NCBI GenBank assembly: GCA_947499125.1
Contig: CANMMP010000001.1
Location: 1 to 64,000 of the forward strand
Length of the DNA stretch: 64,000 nt
Reading direction: 5' to 3'
From: an uncultured Pontibacter sp.
GTDB taxonomy: Bacteria > Bacteroidota > Bacteroidia > Cytophagales > Hymenobacteraceae
Shown here piece after piece: positions 52,752 through 60,360 of the stretch. The translations under genes were made by a program, and so were the position numbers. Numbering within the stretch: the first letter of the stretch is position 1; each line of letters opens with the position of its first letter. Below the pieces are notes generated by a model, which was given only the letters and a program-made list of their open reading frames with translations, made no database searches and was not told the DNA's origin.

Positions 52752-53492
52752 CTATACTTGCTCTGGTAGCGGTAAAATAGCTTGCTGCCCGAGAAGTGCG
52801 TTTTCCCAGTTAAAGCGGCGACAGATACGAGCCATACTTTGCGATAAGGGAGCTTTCAGATGTATCAGCTCGCCGGAATAAGGATGTATAAAGTCCAGTT
52901 CTCCGGAATGAAGCAACATAATCGGACAATCTAACTCTTCCAGAAACATTTTATTATGGCGCCAGTCGCCATGCTTTTTATCTCCTACAATATAGTGCCG
53001 TATATGGGCGAAATGCTTCCTGATCTGGTGCATGCGCCCGGTTTCTGGTTTAACTTTTACAAGGCTGTAACGCGAGGTAGCATAACGGCCAACCGCAATA
53101 GGTAATTCTATAGTTGCCAGCCGGGTAAAATGGGTAACTGCAGGTTGCGGCTCTTTATGCTGGTGGTCTTTGTCTGGGCGTATAGGGTTGTCTATTGTTC
53201 CTGATTCAGGTGTGTAGCCACGAGCTATGGTAAAATAGGTTTTGCCTGTTTCACGCTCTTCAAACTGCTTCATTAGTATGCTGGCTGCTTCAGGTGTTTT
53301 GGCAAACAAAAGCACTCCGGCTGTGCCACGGTCAAGGCGGTGAACAGTGTATACTTTCAGGCCCAACTGGTCGCGCAGCATCTGCAAAGCAAACTCTTTT
53401 TTTTCTTCAGCTATCCGGGTGCGGTGCACAAGCAGGCCATGCGGCTTATTTATAGCTACAAAATGGGCGTCCTCAAAAATTATATCTAACAC
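52752..53492 (-). CDS. RluA-family pseudouridine synthase (TruC-like)
   Basis: A 246-residue RNA pseudouridine synthase. It has the catalytic-aspartate motif HRLDRGTAGVLLFAKTPEAA (Asp at about residue 54), the strand KTYFTIARGYTP, VKPETGRMHQIRKHFAHIRHYIVGDKKHG (RNA-binding helix) and the C-terminal segment FIHPYSGELIHLKAPL. There is no S4 domain. The size and lack of S4 domain fit TruC, which modifies U65 of tRNAs, but RluA-type rRNA specificity cannot be excluded. It converges on the unknown 118-aa gene. Confidence 0.85.
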   Translation of the reverse strand: MLDIIFEDAHFVAINKPHGLLVHRTRIAEEKKEFALQMLRDQLGLKVYTVHRLDRGTAGVLLFAKTPEAASILMKQFEERETGKTYFTIARGYTPESGTIDNPIRPDKDHQHKEPQPAVTHFTRLATIELPIAVGRYATSRYSLVKVKPETGRMHQIRKHFAHIRHYIVGDKKHGDWRHNKMFLEELDCPIMLLHSGELDFIHPYSGELIHLKAPLSQSMARICRRFNWENALLGQQAILPLPEQV

Positions 53493-53572
53493 AGTGCTTG
53501 CAGGTTTTGCTCAAATATACGGCAGCTTAAGCATCATTTTAAATGCAAGTATAGTTTAAAACAGAATTAAAC

Positions 53573-53580
53573 TACTTTTG
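53573..53580 (+). promoter_or_regulatory. -7 promoter element of the 66-aa protein gene
   Basis: TACTTTTG, an exact TANNTTTG, lies 18 bases before the ATG at 53599. The -33 match is weak. Confidence 0.5.
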
Positions 53581-53598
53581 CAGGTATAAAAACAAACT

Positions 53599-53799
53599 AT
53601 GGCCTTAGCTTTTAACAACCTCCGCAGAGGAAACAAATACCAGTTACGCAATCACGGCGAAGTGTTTGACTTCCTGGTAATAGATATCGCTGAGAATGAT
53701 GTTTACAAACTAAAGGACCTGCATACACTCGAAATATACTTACTTCACGAACTGCTGCAATATGGCAAAGGAAAAGATTACGACCTGATCGAATTATAG
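53599..53799 (+). CDS. Small conserved-looking 66-aa protein
   Basis: A compact acidic/basic 66-residue protein of no family known to me (MALAFNNLRRGNKYQLRN, HGEVFDFLVIDIAENDVYKL, HELLQYGKGKDYDLIEL). The beta-strand pattern suggests a small beta-barrel or SH3-like fold. A promoter element lies just upstream, which supports it being a real gene. Its stop codon abuts the stop of the convergent 86-aa gene with no base between them. Confidence 0.65.
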   Translation: MALAFNNLRRGNKYQLRNHGEVFDFLVIDIAENDVYKLKDLHTLEIYLLHELLQYGKGKDYDLIEL

Positions 53800-54060
53800 T
53801 CAGGCTCGGGTAACTTTCCCCTTCAGGTCCCAATAGCTTTTTTGTATTTCCTGGCTGTTTGGCTTTCGTACAATCGTTCGCACGTAGCGTTCTCCCACAA
53901 TTGAACCATCTGGCTTGCGCCGGCCAATAAATAAAGTTACCGGTTCGCCTTGTTCATTTGTAATATAAGTAAGGTCAATGCCCAACATTTTGTGATCTAT
54001 TCGGGAATCCGGTGTGAAACTTTTCTCCAGATAAGCTTCTATTTTTTTACTTAATGCCAT
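53800..54060 (-). CDS. Small 86-aa protein, convergent with the 66-aa gene
   Basis: I do not recognise a family. The 86 residues are basic and mixed alpha/beta, with IDHKMLGIDLTYITNEQGE and VTLFIGRRKPDGSIVGERYVR suggesting a beta-hairpin-rich domain and a Lys-rich tail. There is no signal peptide. The stop codon directly adjoins the stop of the convergent gene. Confidence 0.6.
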   Translation of the reverse strand: MALSKKIEAYLEKSFTPDSRIDHKMLGIDLTYITNEQGEPVTLFIGRRKPDGSIVGERYVRTIVRKPNSQEIQKSYWDLKGKVTRA

Positions 54061-54235
54061 GCTACCTATACGTCTTTTAAATAGCCATTGATACTAACAT
54101 ATAATATTGTAACTTTAAGATATAATACACTTATGATAAATCTAATATTACATTGTAGTATTATTATGAAATTTAAATTTATGCCACAAAAAGTATAATA
54201 TATAGTATAAGTATTGTGCTGGTTATTAATCGTTT
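54061..54235. other. AT-rich divergent spacer
   Basis: 175 bases without a gene between the 86-aa and 144-aa genes, very AT-rich, with the TATA-type runs that precede promoters in this window but no exact TANNTTTG. Nothing else seen. Confidence 0.4.
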
Positions 54236-54670
54236 ATGTACCGATCTATGGAAACAATAAAGCAGGATTTACAATTAGAGGCTCCTGACGTTGCTGATTA
54301 TTTGAAACTCTATAGCTGTGAAAATAGCACTATACTTTTAGCCGACTGGAGCGGTGTACTCTATCCTGACAGAGCCCGAAGCGGTTGCACCACCATTCTG
54401 GACATACTTAGTAAACAGCCCTTTAGCAGAATATTAAATAACAATACAAAAGTTACCGGCCATTATCCCGGCGCTCTCGACTGGACTGGCAGGGTTTGGT
54501 TTCCGGAAATGTTCAGGTTGGGTGTTCGTTATTTTGCCTGGGTCTATTCGCCGGCATTTTATACCCAGATAAGTACTGATGAAGTAATAAAGATGAGCTC
54601 TAAGGTAACTATAGAAACTTTTTATGAGATAGCTGATGCCAGGGAATGGCTGCTATCTAAGCCGAATTAG
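54236..54670 (+). CDS. Hypothetical 144-aa cytoplasmic protein (possible STAS-like fold)
   Basis: No family recognised with certainty. The alternating pattern (NSTILLADWSGVLYPDRARSG, GVRYFAWVYSPAFYTQ, KVTIETFYEIADAREWLLSKP) resembles SpoIIAA/STAS-like proteins common in Hymenobacter relatives, with an ending (FYEIADAREWL) typical of that group. The start could be either ATG at 54236 or 54248 (MYRS then METIKQ). Confidence 0.55.
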   Translation: MYRSMETIKQDLQLEAPDVADYLKLYSCENSTILLADWSGVLYPDRARSGCTTILDILSKQPFSRILNNNTKVTGHYPGALDWTGRVWFPEMFRLGVRYFAWVYSPAFYTQISTDEVIKMSSKVTIETFYEIADAREWLLSKPN

Positions 54671-54782
54671 CTATAAAATGGAGGCTTTGTTTCAGGTTAA
54701 TTTAAGATAATGTAAGGAGTTATTGGTTACAGCCAACGCTACCCTGTGTTACACGTATATGGCCTTATAAATATAGTAAATC

Positions 54783-55061
54783 ATGCAAGCAGATACTAAC
54801 CATTACTACGTATACATTTGCGGTGGCGAGCCAGGTAACAACCTTCACATTGGTACTTCAGCAGACCTTAACCAGCACTTAAAAACGTCCCGAAAGGATA
54901 CACCCGCCGATCCTAAGAAACTCGTATACTACGAGCATTACGACCGCGAAGCAATAGCCCTTGCCCGTGAAAGACAGTTTAAAGAAAACAGTCCGAACGA
55001 TAACCAGCGCCTTATCGAATCGATGAACCCCAACTGGCTGGACCTGAGCGACCTGCTATAG
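54783..55061 (+). CDS. Degenerate GIY-YIG domain protein
   Basis: A 92-residue single GIY-YIG domain. The first strands are recognisable (NHYYVYICGG ... LHIGTSADLNQHLK), and the family's glutamate is kept in IESMNPNWLDL. The second motif reads HIG, and the conserved arginine pair after it (usually LxRR) is replaced by NQH, which suggests loss of nuclease activity. Related intact proteins are the YhbQ-type endonucleases. A terminator-type hairpin follows. Confidence 0.75.
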   Translation: MQADTNHYYVYICGGEPGNNLHIGTSADLNQHLKTSRKDTPADPKKLVYYEHYDREAIALARERQFKENSPNDNQRLIESMNPNWLDLSDLL

Positions 55062-55084
55062 TTTACAAGCATACGTTATACTTT

Positions 55085-55134
55085 AAATACCGAAGCTTTA
55101 CCGTTTTTATCCGGCAGTGCTTCGGTATTTTTGT
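55085..55134 (+). terminator. Terminator after the GIY-YIG gene
   Basis: AAATACCGAAGC (55085-55096) pairs with GCTTCGGTATTT (55119-55130) in a 12-bp stem with a 22-base loop, then a short T run. Confidence 0.75.
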
Positions 55135-55141
55135 AACTTTG
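55134..55141 (+). promoter_or_regulatory. -7 promoter element of the cation efflux gene
   Basis: TAACTTTG is an exact TANNTTTG, 40 bases before the ATG at 55182 and immediately after the preceding terminator. Confidence 0.6.
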
Positions 55142-55181
55142 TAGTTCTCTCAAACTATAAACCTGCCTACCTTTCAGCCAG

Positions 55182-56183
55182 ATGCTCCAAGAAAAAGAAT
55201 CCCAACTGCGCGAGAACATCCGACTTCAGCTTTTGGTGGTTTTTGTAGGTATGGTTTTAATGGGCGCTAAGTTTGTAGCCTTCTTTGTTACTTCATCCAA
55301 CGCTATTCTTACCGATGCCCTGGAGTCTATCATTAACGTGGTAGCCGGCGGTTTTTCGCTTTATAGTTTAGTCTTATCGTCTCAGCCCCGCGACGAAAAT
55401 CACCCTTACGGCCATGGTAAGATAGAATTTATAGCTGCCACCCTCGAAGGATCCCTTATTTTAGTAGCTGGCGGCGTTATCATCTTCAAATCGGTTTATA
55501 ACCTGTTCTCGCCACACGAACTGCACCAACTCGACCTTGGTATACTGCTTATAGCTATAACCGGGCTTGTAAACTATGTGGTTGGTTATATTACAGAGCG
55601 GCGCGGGCAAAACACTAATTCGATGGTGCTGGTAGCAGGAGGGAAACATTTAAAAACGGATGCTTATTCTACGGTTGGTATTTTAGTCGGCTTGATATTG
55701 TTATACTTTACCGGTATGGTTTGGCTTGATAGTGTAGTAGCTATAATTTTTGGCGGTATCATTTGCTACACAGGGTATAAGATTCTCCGGAAATCGGTGG
55801 CAGGTATTATGGATGAAGCCGATTACGAACTGCTGAAACGTATTGTAGTTGTACTTAATAAGAACCGCCGAGATAACTGGATCGATATTCATAACCTGCG
55901 CGTGATAAAGTATGGCTCTACGCTGCATATTGATTGCCATTTAACTGTACCATGGTACCTGAACGTACAACAGGCACACGACGAAGTGGAAGCACTTGGG
56001 ACTTTAGTTCGAAGTAAGATAGATCCGGGTATAGAATTGTTTGTGCACACCGATCCGTGTATTGAAGCCTCGTGCCATATTTGCAGTAAACTGGAATGCC
56101 CTGTGCGGCAACATACTTTTAAGGAGCATGTGGAATGGGATTTCGAAAAAGTGATCTCGGACCAGAAACACAGCCTGTATTAA
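55182..56183 (+). CDS. Cation diffusion facilitator (CDF) efflux protein
   Basis: A 333-residue divalent-cation exporter with six membrane segments in the first 210 residues. The metal site in helix 2 (LTDALESIINVVAGG) and helix 5 (KHLKTDAYSTVGILVG) has the Asp/His pattern, with HPYGHGKIEF between. The cytoplasmic C-terminal domain (about 215-333) contains INVQQAHDEVEALG-like and Cys-rich DPCIEASCHICSKLECPVRQH. Zinc or other divalent metal is the likely substrate; the Cys-rich tail may bind metal. It is not overlapped by neighbours and is followed by msrA. Confidence 0.9.
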   Translation: MLQEKESQLRENIRLQLLVVFVGMVLMGAKFVAFFVTSSNAILTDALESIINVVAGGFSLYSLVLSSQPRDENHPYGHGKIEFIAATLEGSLILVAGGVIIFKSVYNLFSPHELHQLDLGILLIAITGLVNYVVGYITERRGQNTNSMVLVAGGKHLKTDAYSTVGILVGLILLYFTGMVWLDSVVAIIFGGIICYTGYKILRKSVAGIMDEADYELLKRIVVVLNKNRRDNWIDIHNLRVIKYGSTLHIDCHLTVPWYLNVQQAHDEVEALGTLVRSKIDPGIELFVHTDPCIEASCHICSKLECPVRQHTFKEHVEWDFEKVISDQKHSLY

Positions 56184-56234
56184 TATATAAACCAAACAAT
56201 TAGCTGTTACCGTAGTTAATTTAAAAACAAACGT

Positions 56235-56903
56235 ATGGTTCAGTTATTTTATAATTTGGTTTGGCCGGTACTATTACTTTTATCAGCCTGTAACTCCCAA
56301 CCCGAACAGCAAACCGCTGCCAACCCAGAGAGCATCATACAAACTGCTGATACTGCCGGACTCGCCAAAGCTACTTTTGCAGGCGGCTGCTTCTGGTGCA
56401 CCGAAGCATATTTTGAAAGACTGGCAGGAGTGGAGGCCGTAATTTCGGGTTATACCGGAGGCACGGCTAAAGATCCTACCTATAAGCAAGTAAGTTCAGG
56501 CCTTTCAGACCACGCAGAAGCCGTAGAGATCTACTACGATCCGAATAAAATAACTTACCAAGAACTGGTAGAAGTTTTTTTCGCGACGCACGACCCTACA
56601 ACACTTAACAGGCAAGGCCCCGATGTCGGTAAACAATACAGGTCAGCTATGTATTTCAGAACTCCTGAAGAGAAAGACATTATACTTGGGCACATAAAGC
56701 AATTGAAGCAGGCCGGTAAGTATAAAAACAAGATCGTGACCCAGGTAGAGCCCTTCCGGAAGTTCTGGCCAGCTGAAGAGTATCACCAGGATTATTACGC
56801 AAGAAACCCTTCAGACCCTTATGTGGTAAGTATAGCCCGCCCCAAAGTAGTTAAATTTGAGAAGGAATATAGTCAGAAACTAAAGCCGCAGTATCAGAAG
56901 TAA
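56235..56903 (+). CDS. msrA: Peptide methionine sulfoxide reductase MsrA, lipoprotein form
   Basis: Reduces methionine-S-sulfoxide in proteins. The 222-residue protein starts with a lipoprotein signal (MVQLFYNLVWPVLLLLSACNS, lipobox Cys at about 19). The MsrA domain follows: catalytic ATFAGGCFWCTEAYFERL, SGYTGGTAKDP, SSGLSDHAEAVEI, and TLNRQGPDVGKQYRSAMYF. The start of transport to the envelope implies repair of oxidised outer proteins. MsrB is not present in this window. Confidence 0.94.
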   Translation: MVQLFYNLVWPVLLLLSACNSQPEQQTAANPESIIQTADTAGLAKATFAGGCFWCTEAYFERLAGVEAVISGYTGGTAKDPTYKQVSSGLSDHAEAVEIYYDPNKITYQELVEVFFATHDPTTLNRQGPDVGKQYRSAMYFRTPEEKDIILGHIKQLKQAGKYKNKIVTQVEPFRKFWPAEEYHQDYYARNPSDPYVVSIARPKVVKFEKEYSQKLKPQYQK

Positions 56904-56978
56904 AGGTAATTTTATCTAAATATAGTGTTTTACCGTATTAGTGAGCAGTTAAACCAAAACTCACTAAAAAATAACACT

Positions 56979-57383
56979 ATGGAATTTATTATTAACCTTT
57001 TAGTTACGGCTGCCGTCATCCTGATTCTGTCTTACGCCATGGCGAGCGTGCACGTAAAAAGCTTCTGGACGGCGTTATGGGTCGCATTACTTACTGCTAT
57101 TTTTACAGCAACTATAGGATGGCTATTAAGTGGCGTTCTAAACCTGGTAACATTCTTTTTACTGGAAGCCATAGTTGGCCTTATCGTTACGGCTTTGATG
57201 TTGAAACTGGTAGATATGCTGGTAGGCAACTTTAAAATAGACGGGTTTTTACCAGCCCTTATTATTGCCGTAGCTGTGGCTATCGCACTAGCCATTGTTG
57301 GCTGGATCCGGGGCGAAGATGATGAATACGCCATGCTGGATACAAAACCAACTATAGAAGTTGCACATACACAACATGTATAA
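56979..57383 (+). CDS. Small membrane protein, phage-holin family 4 superfamily-like
   Basis: The ATG at 56979 (MEFIINLLVTAAVILIL, 134 residues) is preferred to the GTG at 56925. Four hydrophobic helices (about 4-22, 28-47, 52-71, 85-106) are followed by a short acidic tail (GEDDEYAMLDTK). The helix pattern and WTALWVALLTAIFTATIGWLL resemble the DUF/phage_holin_4_2 family found in bacterial genomes as small membrane proteins unrelated to phage lysis. No neighbour suggests a phage. Function is unknown. Confidence 0.7.
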   Translation: MEFIINLLVTAAVILILSYAMASVHVKSFWTALWVALLTAIFTATIGWLLSGVLNLVTFFLLEAIVGLIVTALMLKLVDMLVGNFKIDGFLPALIIAVAVAIALAIVGWIRGEDDEYAMLDTKPTIEVAHTQHV

Positions 57384-57405
57384 ATCTATACTTTAGATAT
57401 TTAGC

Positions 57406-57438
57406 AAAACAGCCTGGCTATTTTAGTCAGGCTGTTTT
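57406..57438. terminator. Bidirectional terminator between the small membrane protein and the oxidoreductase
   Basis: AAAACAGCCTG (57406-57416) pairs with CAGGCTGTTTT (57428-57438) across 11 bases, then GTTTTA on the + strand. It serves both converging genes. Confidence 0.85.
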
Positions 57439-57441
57439 GTT

Positions 57442-58506
57442 TTAACTATAAGCTACTCTACGCTTTTCAGAATTACTTTGCATGGCAAGCTCAATTATCC
57501 TGATCACATTCCTGGCTTGCTGTGGCTTAACTATAAGTTCCTGTTGGCCAAGTATAACATTGTATACATTTTCGTAGAGGTTAGTATAGTTTCCGGTCTC
57601 GCTTTCGATATTGCCTATGTGGGTTTGACCATTTATAGTTGTGTGTAGCTTTCCCCAGATACTTTCCGGTTCGCGACCCCAGTTAACCATAGCAGGAGTA
57701 GGGAAGGAGCCTGCTTTCAGATTCGCCTCCTGTACATCCATTCCATACTTTACAAATGAGCCTTGATCTCCGTGAACTATAAAATGCGGACCATTTTCGC
57801 GCACCAGCATGCCGGCTTTAAGTATAGCTTTTTGGTTTTTATAGTATAGTTGTACCTCAAAATAATCCGGAATTTCGGAATCCCTGCGCTGGGTCTTTAT
57901 GTCAGCATAAACCTCATCTGGCAACCCAAACAATACAAGTGCCTGGTCTATGAGATGTGCACCAAGGTCGTAAAGTATACCGGCACCAGGTAAATTTTCC
58001 TCTTTCCAGGTTCCTTGTTTTATTTCAGGCCTATAACGGTCGAAATGCGCTTCATACTCAGATAACTGGCCTAATAAACTGTTATCCAATACCTTTCTAA
58101 CTGTAATGAAATCGCTGTCCCAGCGACGGTTATGGAAAACGGTTAACATCTTACCCTGGCTTTCGGAAAATAAGATCAGTTCGTCAGCTTCCTGGGTGGT
58201 TATGGTAAAAGGTTTATCAACGAGTACGTGCTTGCCAGCCAGTAAGGCAGCTTTTGCTAAACTATAATGGGAGGGGTTTGCAGTGGCAATTACCACCAGA
58301 TCTATTTCTGGGTCAGTAAAAATTTCCTGCTCAGTAGCTACAATTCCTGTAGTTGGGTAACGCTGTCTGGCTAATTCTATACTTTCAATTCGGTTCGTTT
58401 TTATCTTTTTAAGCTTTAAACCCGGCACATTGCTTATAAATGGTGCGTGAAATAACCGGCCGGCCATTCCAAAACCCAGTAATCCAACATGTATAATGTT
58501 ATTCAT
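57442..58506 (-). CDS. Gfo/Idh/MocA-family NAD(P)-dependent oxidoreductase
   Basis: A 354-residue dehydrogenase. The Rossmann domain starts HVGLLGFGMAGRLFHAPFI (about residue 6), with VVIATANPSHYSLAKAALLAGKHVLVDKPFTIT and the catalytic-lysine motif DKPFTIT (about 97). The C-terminal alpha/beta domain contains GAGILYDLGAHLIDQALVLFG with the substrate-site His. Such enzymes act on sugars, inositols or related hydroxy acids; the substrate is not evident. It stands alone. Confidence 0.88.
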   Translation of the reverse strand: MNNIIHVGLLGFGMAGRLFHAPFISNVPGLKLKKIKTNRIESIELARQRYPTTGIVATEQEIFTDPEIDLVVIATANPSHYSLAKAALLAGKHVLVDKPFTITTQEADELILFSESQGKMLTVFHNRRWDSDFITVRKVLDNSLLGQLSEYEAHFDRYRPEIKQGTWKEENLPGAGILYDLGAHLIDQALVLFGLPDEVYADIKTQRRDSEIPDYFEVQLYYKNQKAILKAGMLVRENGPHFIVHGDQGSFVKYGMDVQEANLKAGSFPTPAMVNWGREPESIWGKLHTTINGQTHIGNIESETGNYTNLYENVYNVILGQQELIVKPQQARNVIRIIELAMQSNSEKRRVAYS

Positions 58507-58604
58507 CAGTTTGAGTTAAATGATGCGGTATAAAGTTAAAAAAGCGTGCCCATAGTATACTATAAACACGCTTTTAAGGGTCAGAGATTTGATTGGTTAT
58601 TCGC

Positions 58605-58865
58605 TTAAAAATCAAAGAAATCACTTAAAAACGATTCTTTCTTTTTATGTGGATGTTTGGTTTCGCGGCCATACTTGTCGTAACCATAGCGCTTATAATC
58701 CGATTCGTAATTTTCTTTTTTAGAGTAATGTTCGCCTGAGCGTTCGATTATTTTTTCCAGTTCGCCACGGTCTAACCAGATTCCACGGCATTTCGGGCAA
58801 TAATCAATTTCAACTCCGTTTTTATCGCTCATTAACAGCGTTTCATTACAGGTGGGGCATTTCAT
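58605..58865 (-). CDS. Small zinc-ribbon protein (zf-TFIIB type)
   Basis: An 86-residue protein with two CxxC motifs, KCPTCNETLLM (residues 3-6) and DYCPKCRGIWLDRGELEKII (about 23-40). This is the zf-TFIIB family arrangement with the conserved GxWLDxGE after the second pair. The remaining half is basic and disordered (KKENYESDYKRYGYDKYGRETKHPHKK). It binds zinc; its partner is unknown. Confidence 0.82.
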   Translation of the reverse strand: MKCPTCNETLLMSDKNGVEIDYCPKCRGIWLDRGELEKIIERSGEHYSKKENYESDYKRYGYDKYGRETKHPHKKKESFLSDFFDF

Positions 58866-59156
58866 AGGTTAGTTGTTTGTTTAACTTCAATATACTTATA
58901 CTTGGCCTTAAATCCGAAGAATGCCGAACAGCATTAGACCGAATGAATCTATACAACGATGAAAAGTAAGATAAGTATGTCCAATGACACAGTTGAGCAA
59001 AATATAAGTCTATTTAACATAAAGTATATTATCAGTGACACTTATTTAGGAAGTATAAATAAGTCTTATAATTTATATTATGTTAAGTAGTATATTTGGC
59101 AATAGAAAAGGGAAGCTAATTGGCCTCCCTTTTTATTGATCTATAAGATCTGATTA
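58866..59156. other. Intergenic region without gene (zinc-ribbon / TPR)
   Basis: 291 bases, AT-rich, with many AGTATA-type sequences and one TATATTTG (59092-59099) on the + strand that has no + strand gene behind it. A terminator-like hairpin lies at the right end (separate entry). Confidence 0.45.
59106..59134. terminator. Terminator-like hairpin after the TPR gene
   Basis: AAAAGGGAAGC (59106-59116) and GCCTCCCTTTTT (59123-59134) form a GC-containing stem with T on one side and A on the other, suited to stopping transcription of the minus-strand TPR gene. Confidence 0.6.
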
Positions 59157-60287
59157 TTACTTCAGCTTCTTGTTAATACGTTCTGCATCAGCTTTACGGC
59201 CTAAGCGTGTATAAACTGTAAACAGGTTTCTAAGTGTAGACTGGTCATCAGGCTGAATTTCTAAAGCTTTCTCGAAATATGGTATAGATGCCTGGAAATG
59301 CTTGTTAGCATCAGCCTCTATTGACTTACCTCTTTTCTGGTAAGTTGCATAATCCATCTTCTCTGCTTTTTTAGATACATTAACACCTTTGTTAAACTCT
59401 AAAACTGCCAGGTTATAGTATGCATCAAAGCTTTTCGGATCAAGCTCTATCGCTTTCTTGTAGCTTTTAGTAGCACCTTCCAGGTCGTTGTTCTTTTCCT
59501 GCAGGTTACCAAGTACAGCATGTAAGCTGGCGTTGTTCGGGTCTGCAGCAATTGCTTTTTCCAATTTAGTTAATGCTTCAGCACCACGGTCATTCTTTAA
59601 GTAGTAACGAAGTTCCTGCTGCATTAAGTAGGCACTGTTCGGATGAGCCTTTAAGCCAGCTTCAAGAGCTGCCATTACCTGGTCATCAGATGCTTCTGTC
59701 TGCTGTAAGATCTGGATCTGAGTCTGGTAAGCTTCTTCGTCAGCCTGGCCTGTTTTAACTAACTCATCCAGGAAATTAAGCGCTTTTTTGTAATCCTGCT
59801 GGTTTACAGCTGCATAAGCGCCATATTTCAAGGCTAGCGTATCGCCAGGTTTTGCCTGAAGTGCTTTCTCGTAGTTTGTAATTGCCGGAGCCCACTCCTG
59901 GTTGTTATGGTGGTCTACTGCAGTGTTAAGGAAAACACCATACAGCATTTCTAAACGGGCCGGAACCTGCTTGCCGTATTCACCGTCTTTGCCATCCAGT
60001 TCAATCGTCTTATTATAAGACTCCATTACTATTTCAGGCGTTTTTTCGTTTGCCAGGTTACCATAAACCGGGTGTCCGATCAGGTCCTGATAAATTGTGC
60101 CGCGTGTAAACCAGGTCTTTGCTTTATCTTTTGTCTTTTTATGCTCAATTGCCTGATCAATATTTGTCACTGCTTTATCCAGTGTACCATTTTTCTGGTT
60201 CATAATGGCACTGTTTACGGCAGAGTTCTGGGCGCTTGCTACGGTAATTGTAGCTGCTGCCAGTGCTGTTAAGAGTACTTTTTTCAT
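59157..60287 (-). CDS. Secreted tetratricopeptide-repeat protein
   Basis: A 376-residue protein with a signal peptide (MKKVLLTALAAATITVASAQ). It is made almost entirely of TPR units, for example AITNYEKALQAKPGDTLALK (about residue 140), EALTKLEKAIAADPNNASLH (about 235), GATKSYKKAIELDPKSFDAY (about 270) and PYFEKALEIQPDDQSTLRNL near the C-terminus. It is probably periplasmic and acts as a protein-protein scaffold; no enzymatic motif was seen. The gene shows few of the AACTATAG motifs that mark other genes here. Confidence 0.85.
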   Translation of the reverse strand: MKKVLLTALAAATITVASAQNSAVNSAIMNQKNGTLDKAVTNIDQAIEHKKTKDKAKTWFTRGTIYQDLIGHPVYGNLANEKTPEIVMESYNKTIELDGKDGEYGKQVPARLEMLYGVFLNTAVDHHNNQEWAPAITNYEKALQAKPGDTLALKYGAYAAVNQQDYKKALNFLDELVKTGQADEEAYQTQIQILQQTEASDDQVMAALEAGLKAHPNSAYLMQQELRYYLKNDRGAEALTKLEKAIAADPNNASLHAVLGNLQEKNNDLEGATKSYKKAIELDPKSFDAYYNLAVLEFNKGVNVSKKAEKMDYATYQKRGKSIEADANKHFQASIPYFEKALEIQPDDQSTLRNLFTVYTRLGRKADAERINKKLK

Positions 60288-60360
60288 GCTCGTTTATGAA
60301 AGGTTTGTGTTTGTTGTTTAACGTTAATTAAATGTAAATAAATTCCTGTAAGTCAGATAG

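Noticed and set aside
56979..57383. Prophage holin
   Set aside because: Family resembles holin-like small membrane proteins, but no phage genes are near; treated as a cellular membrane protein.
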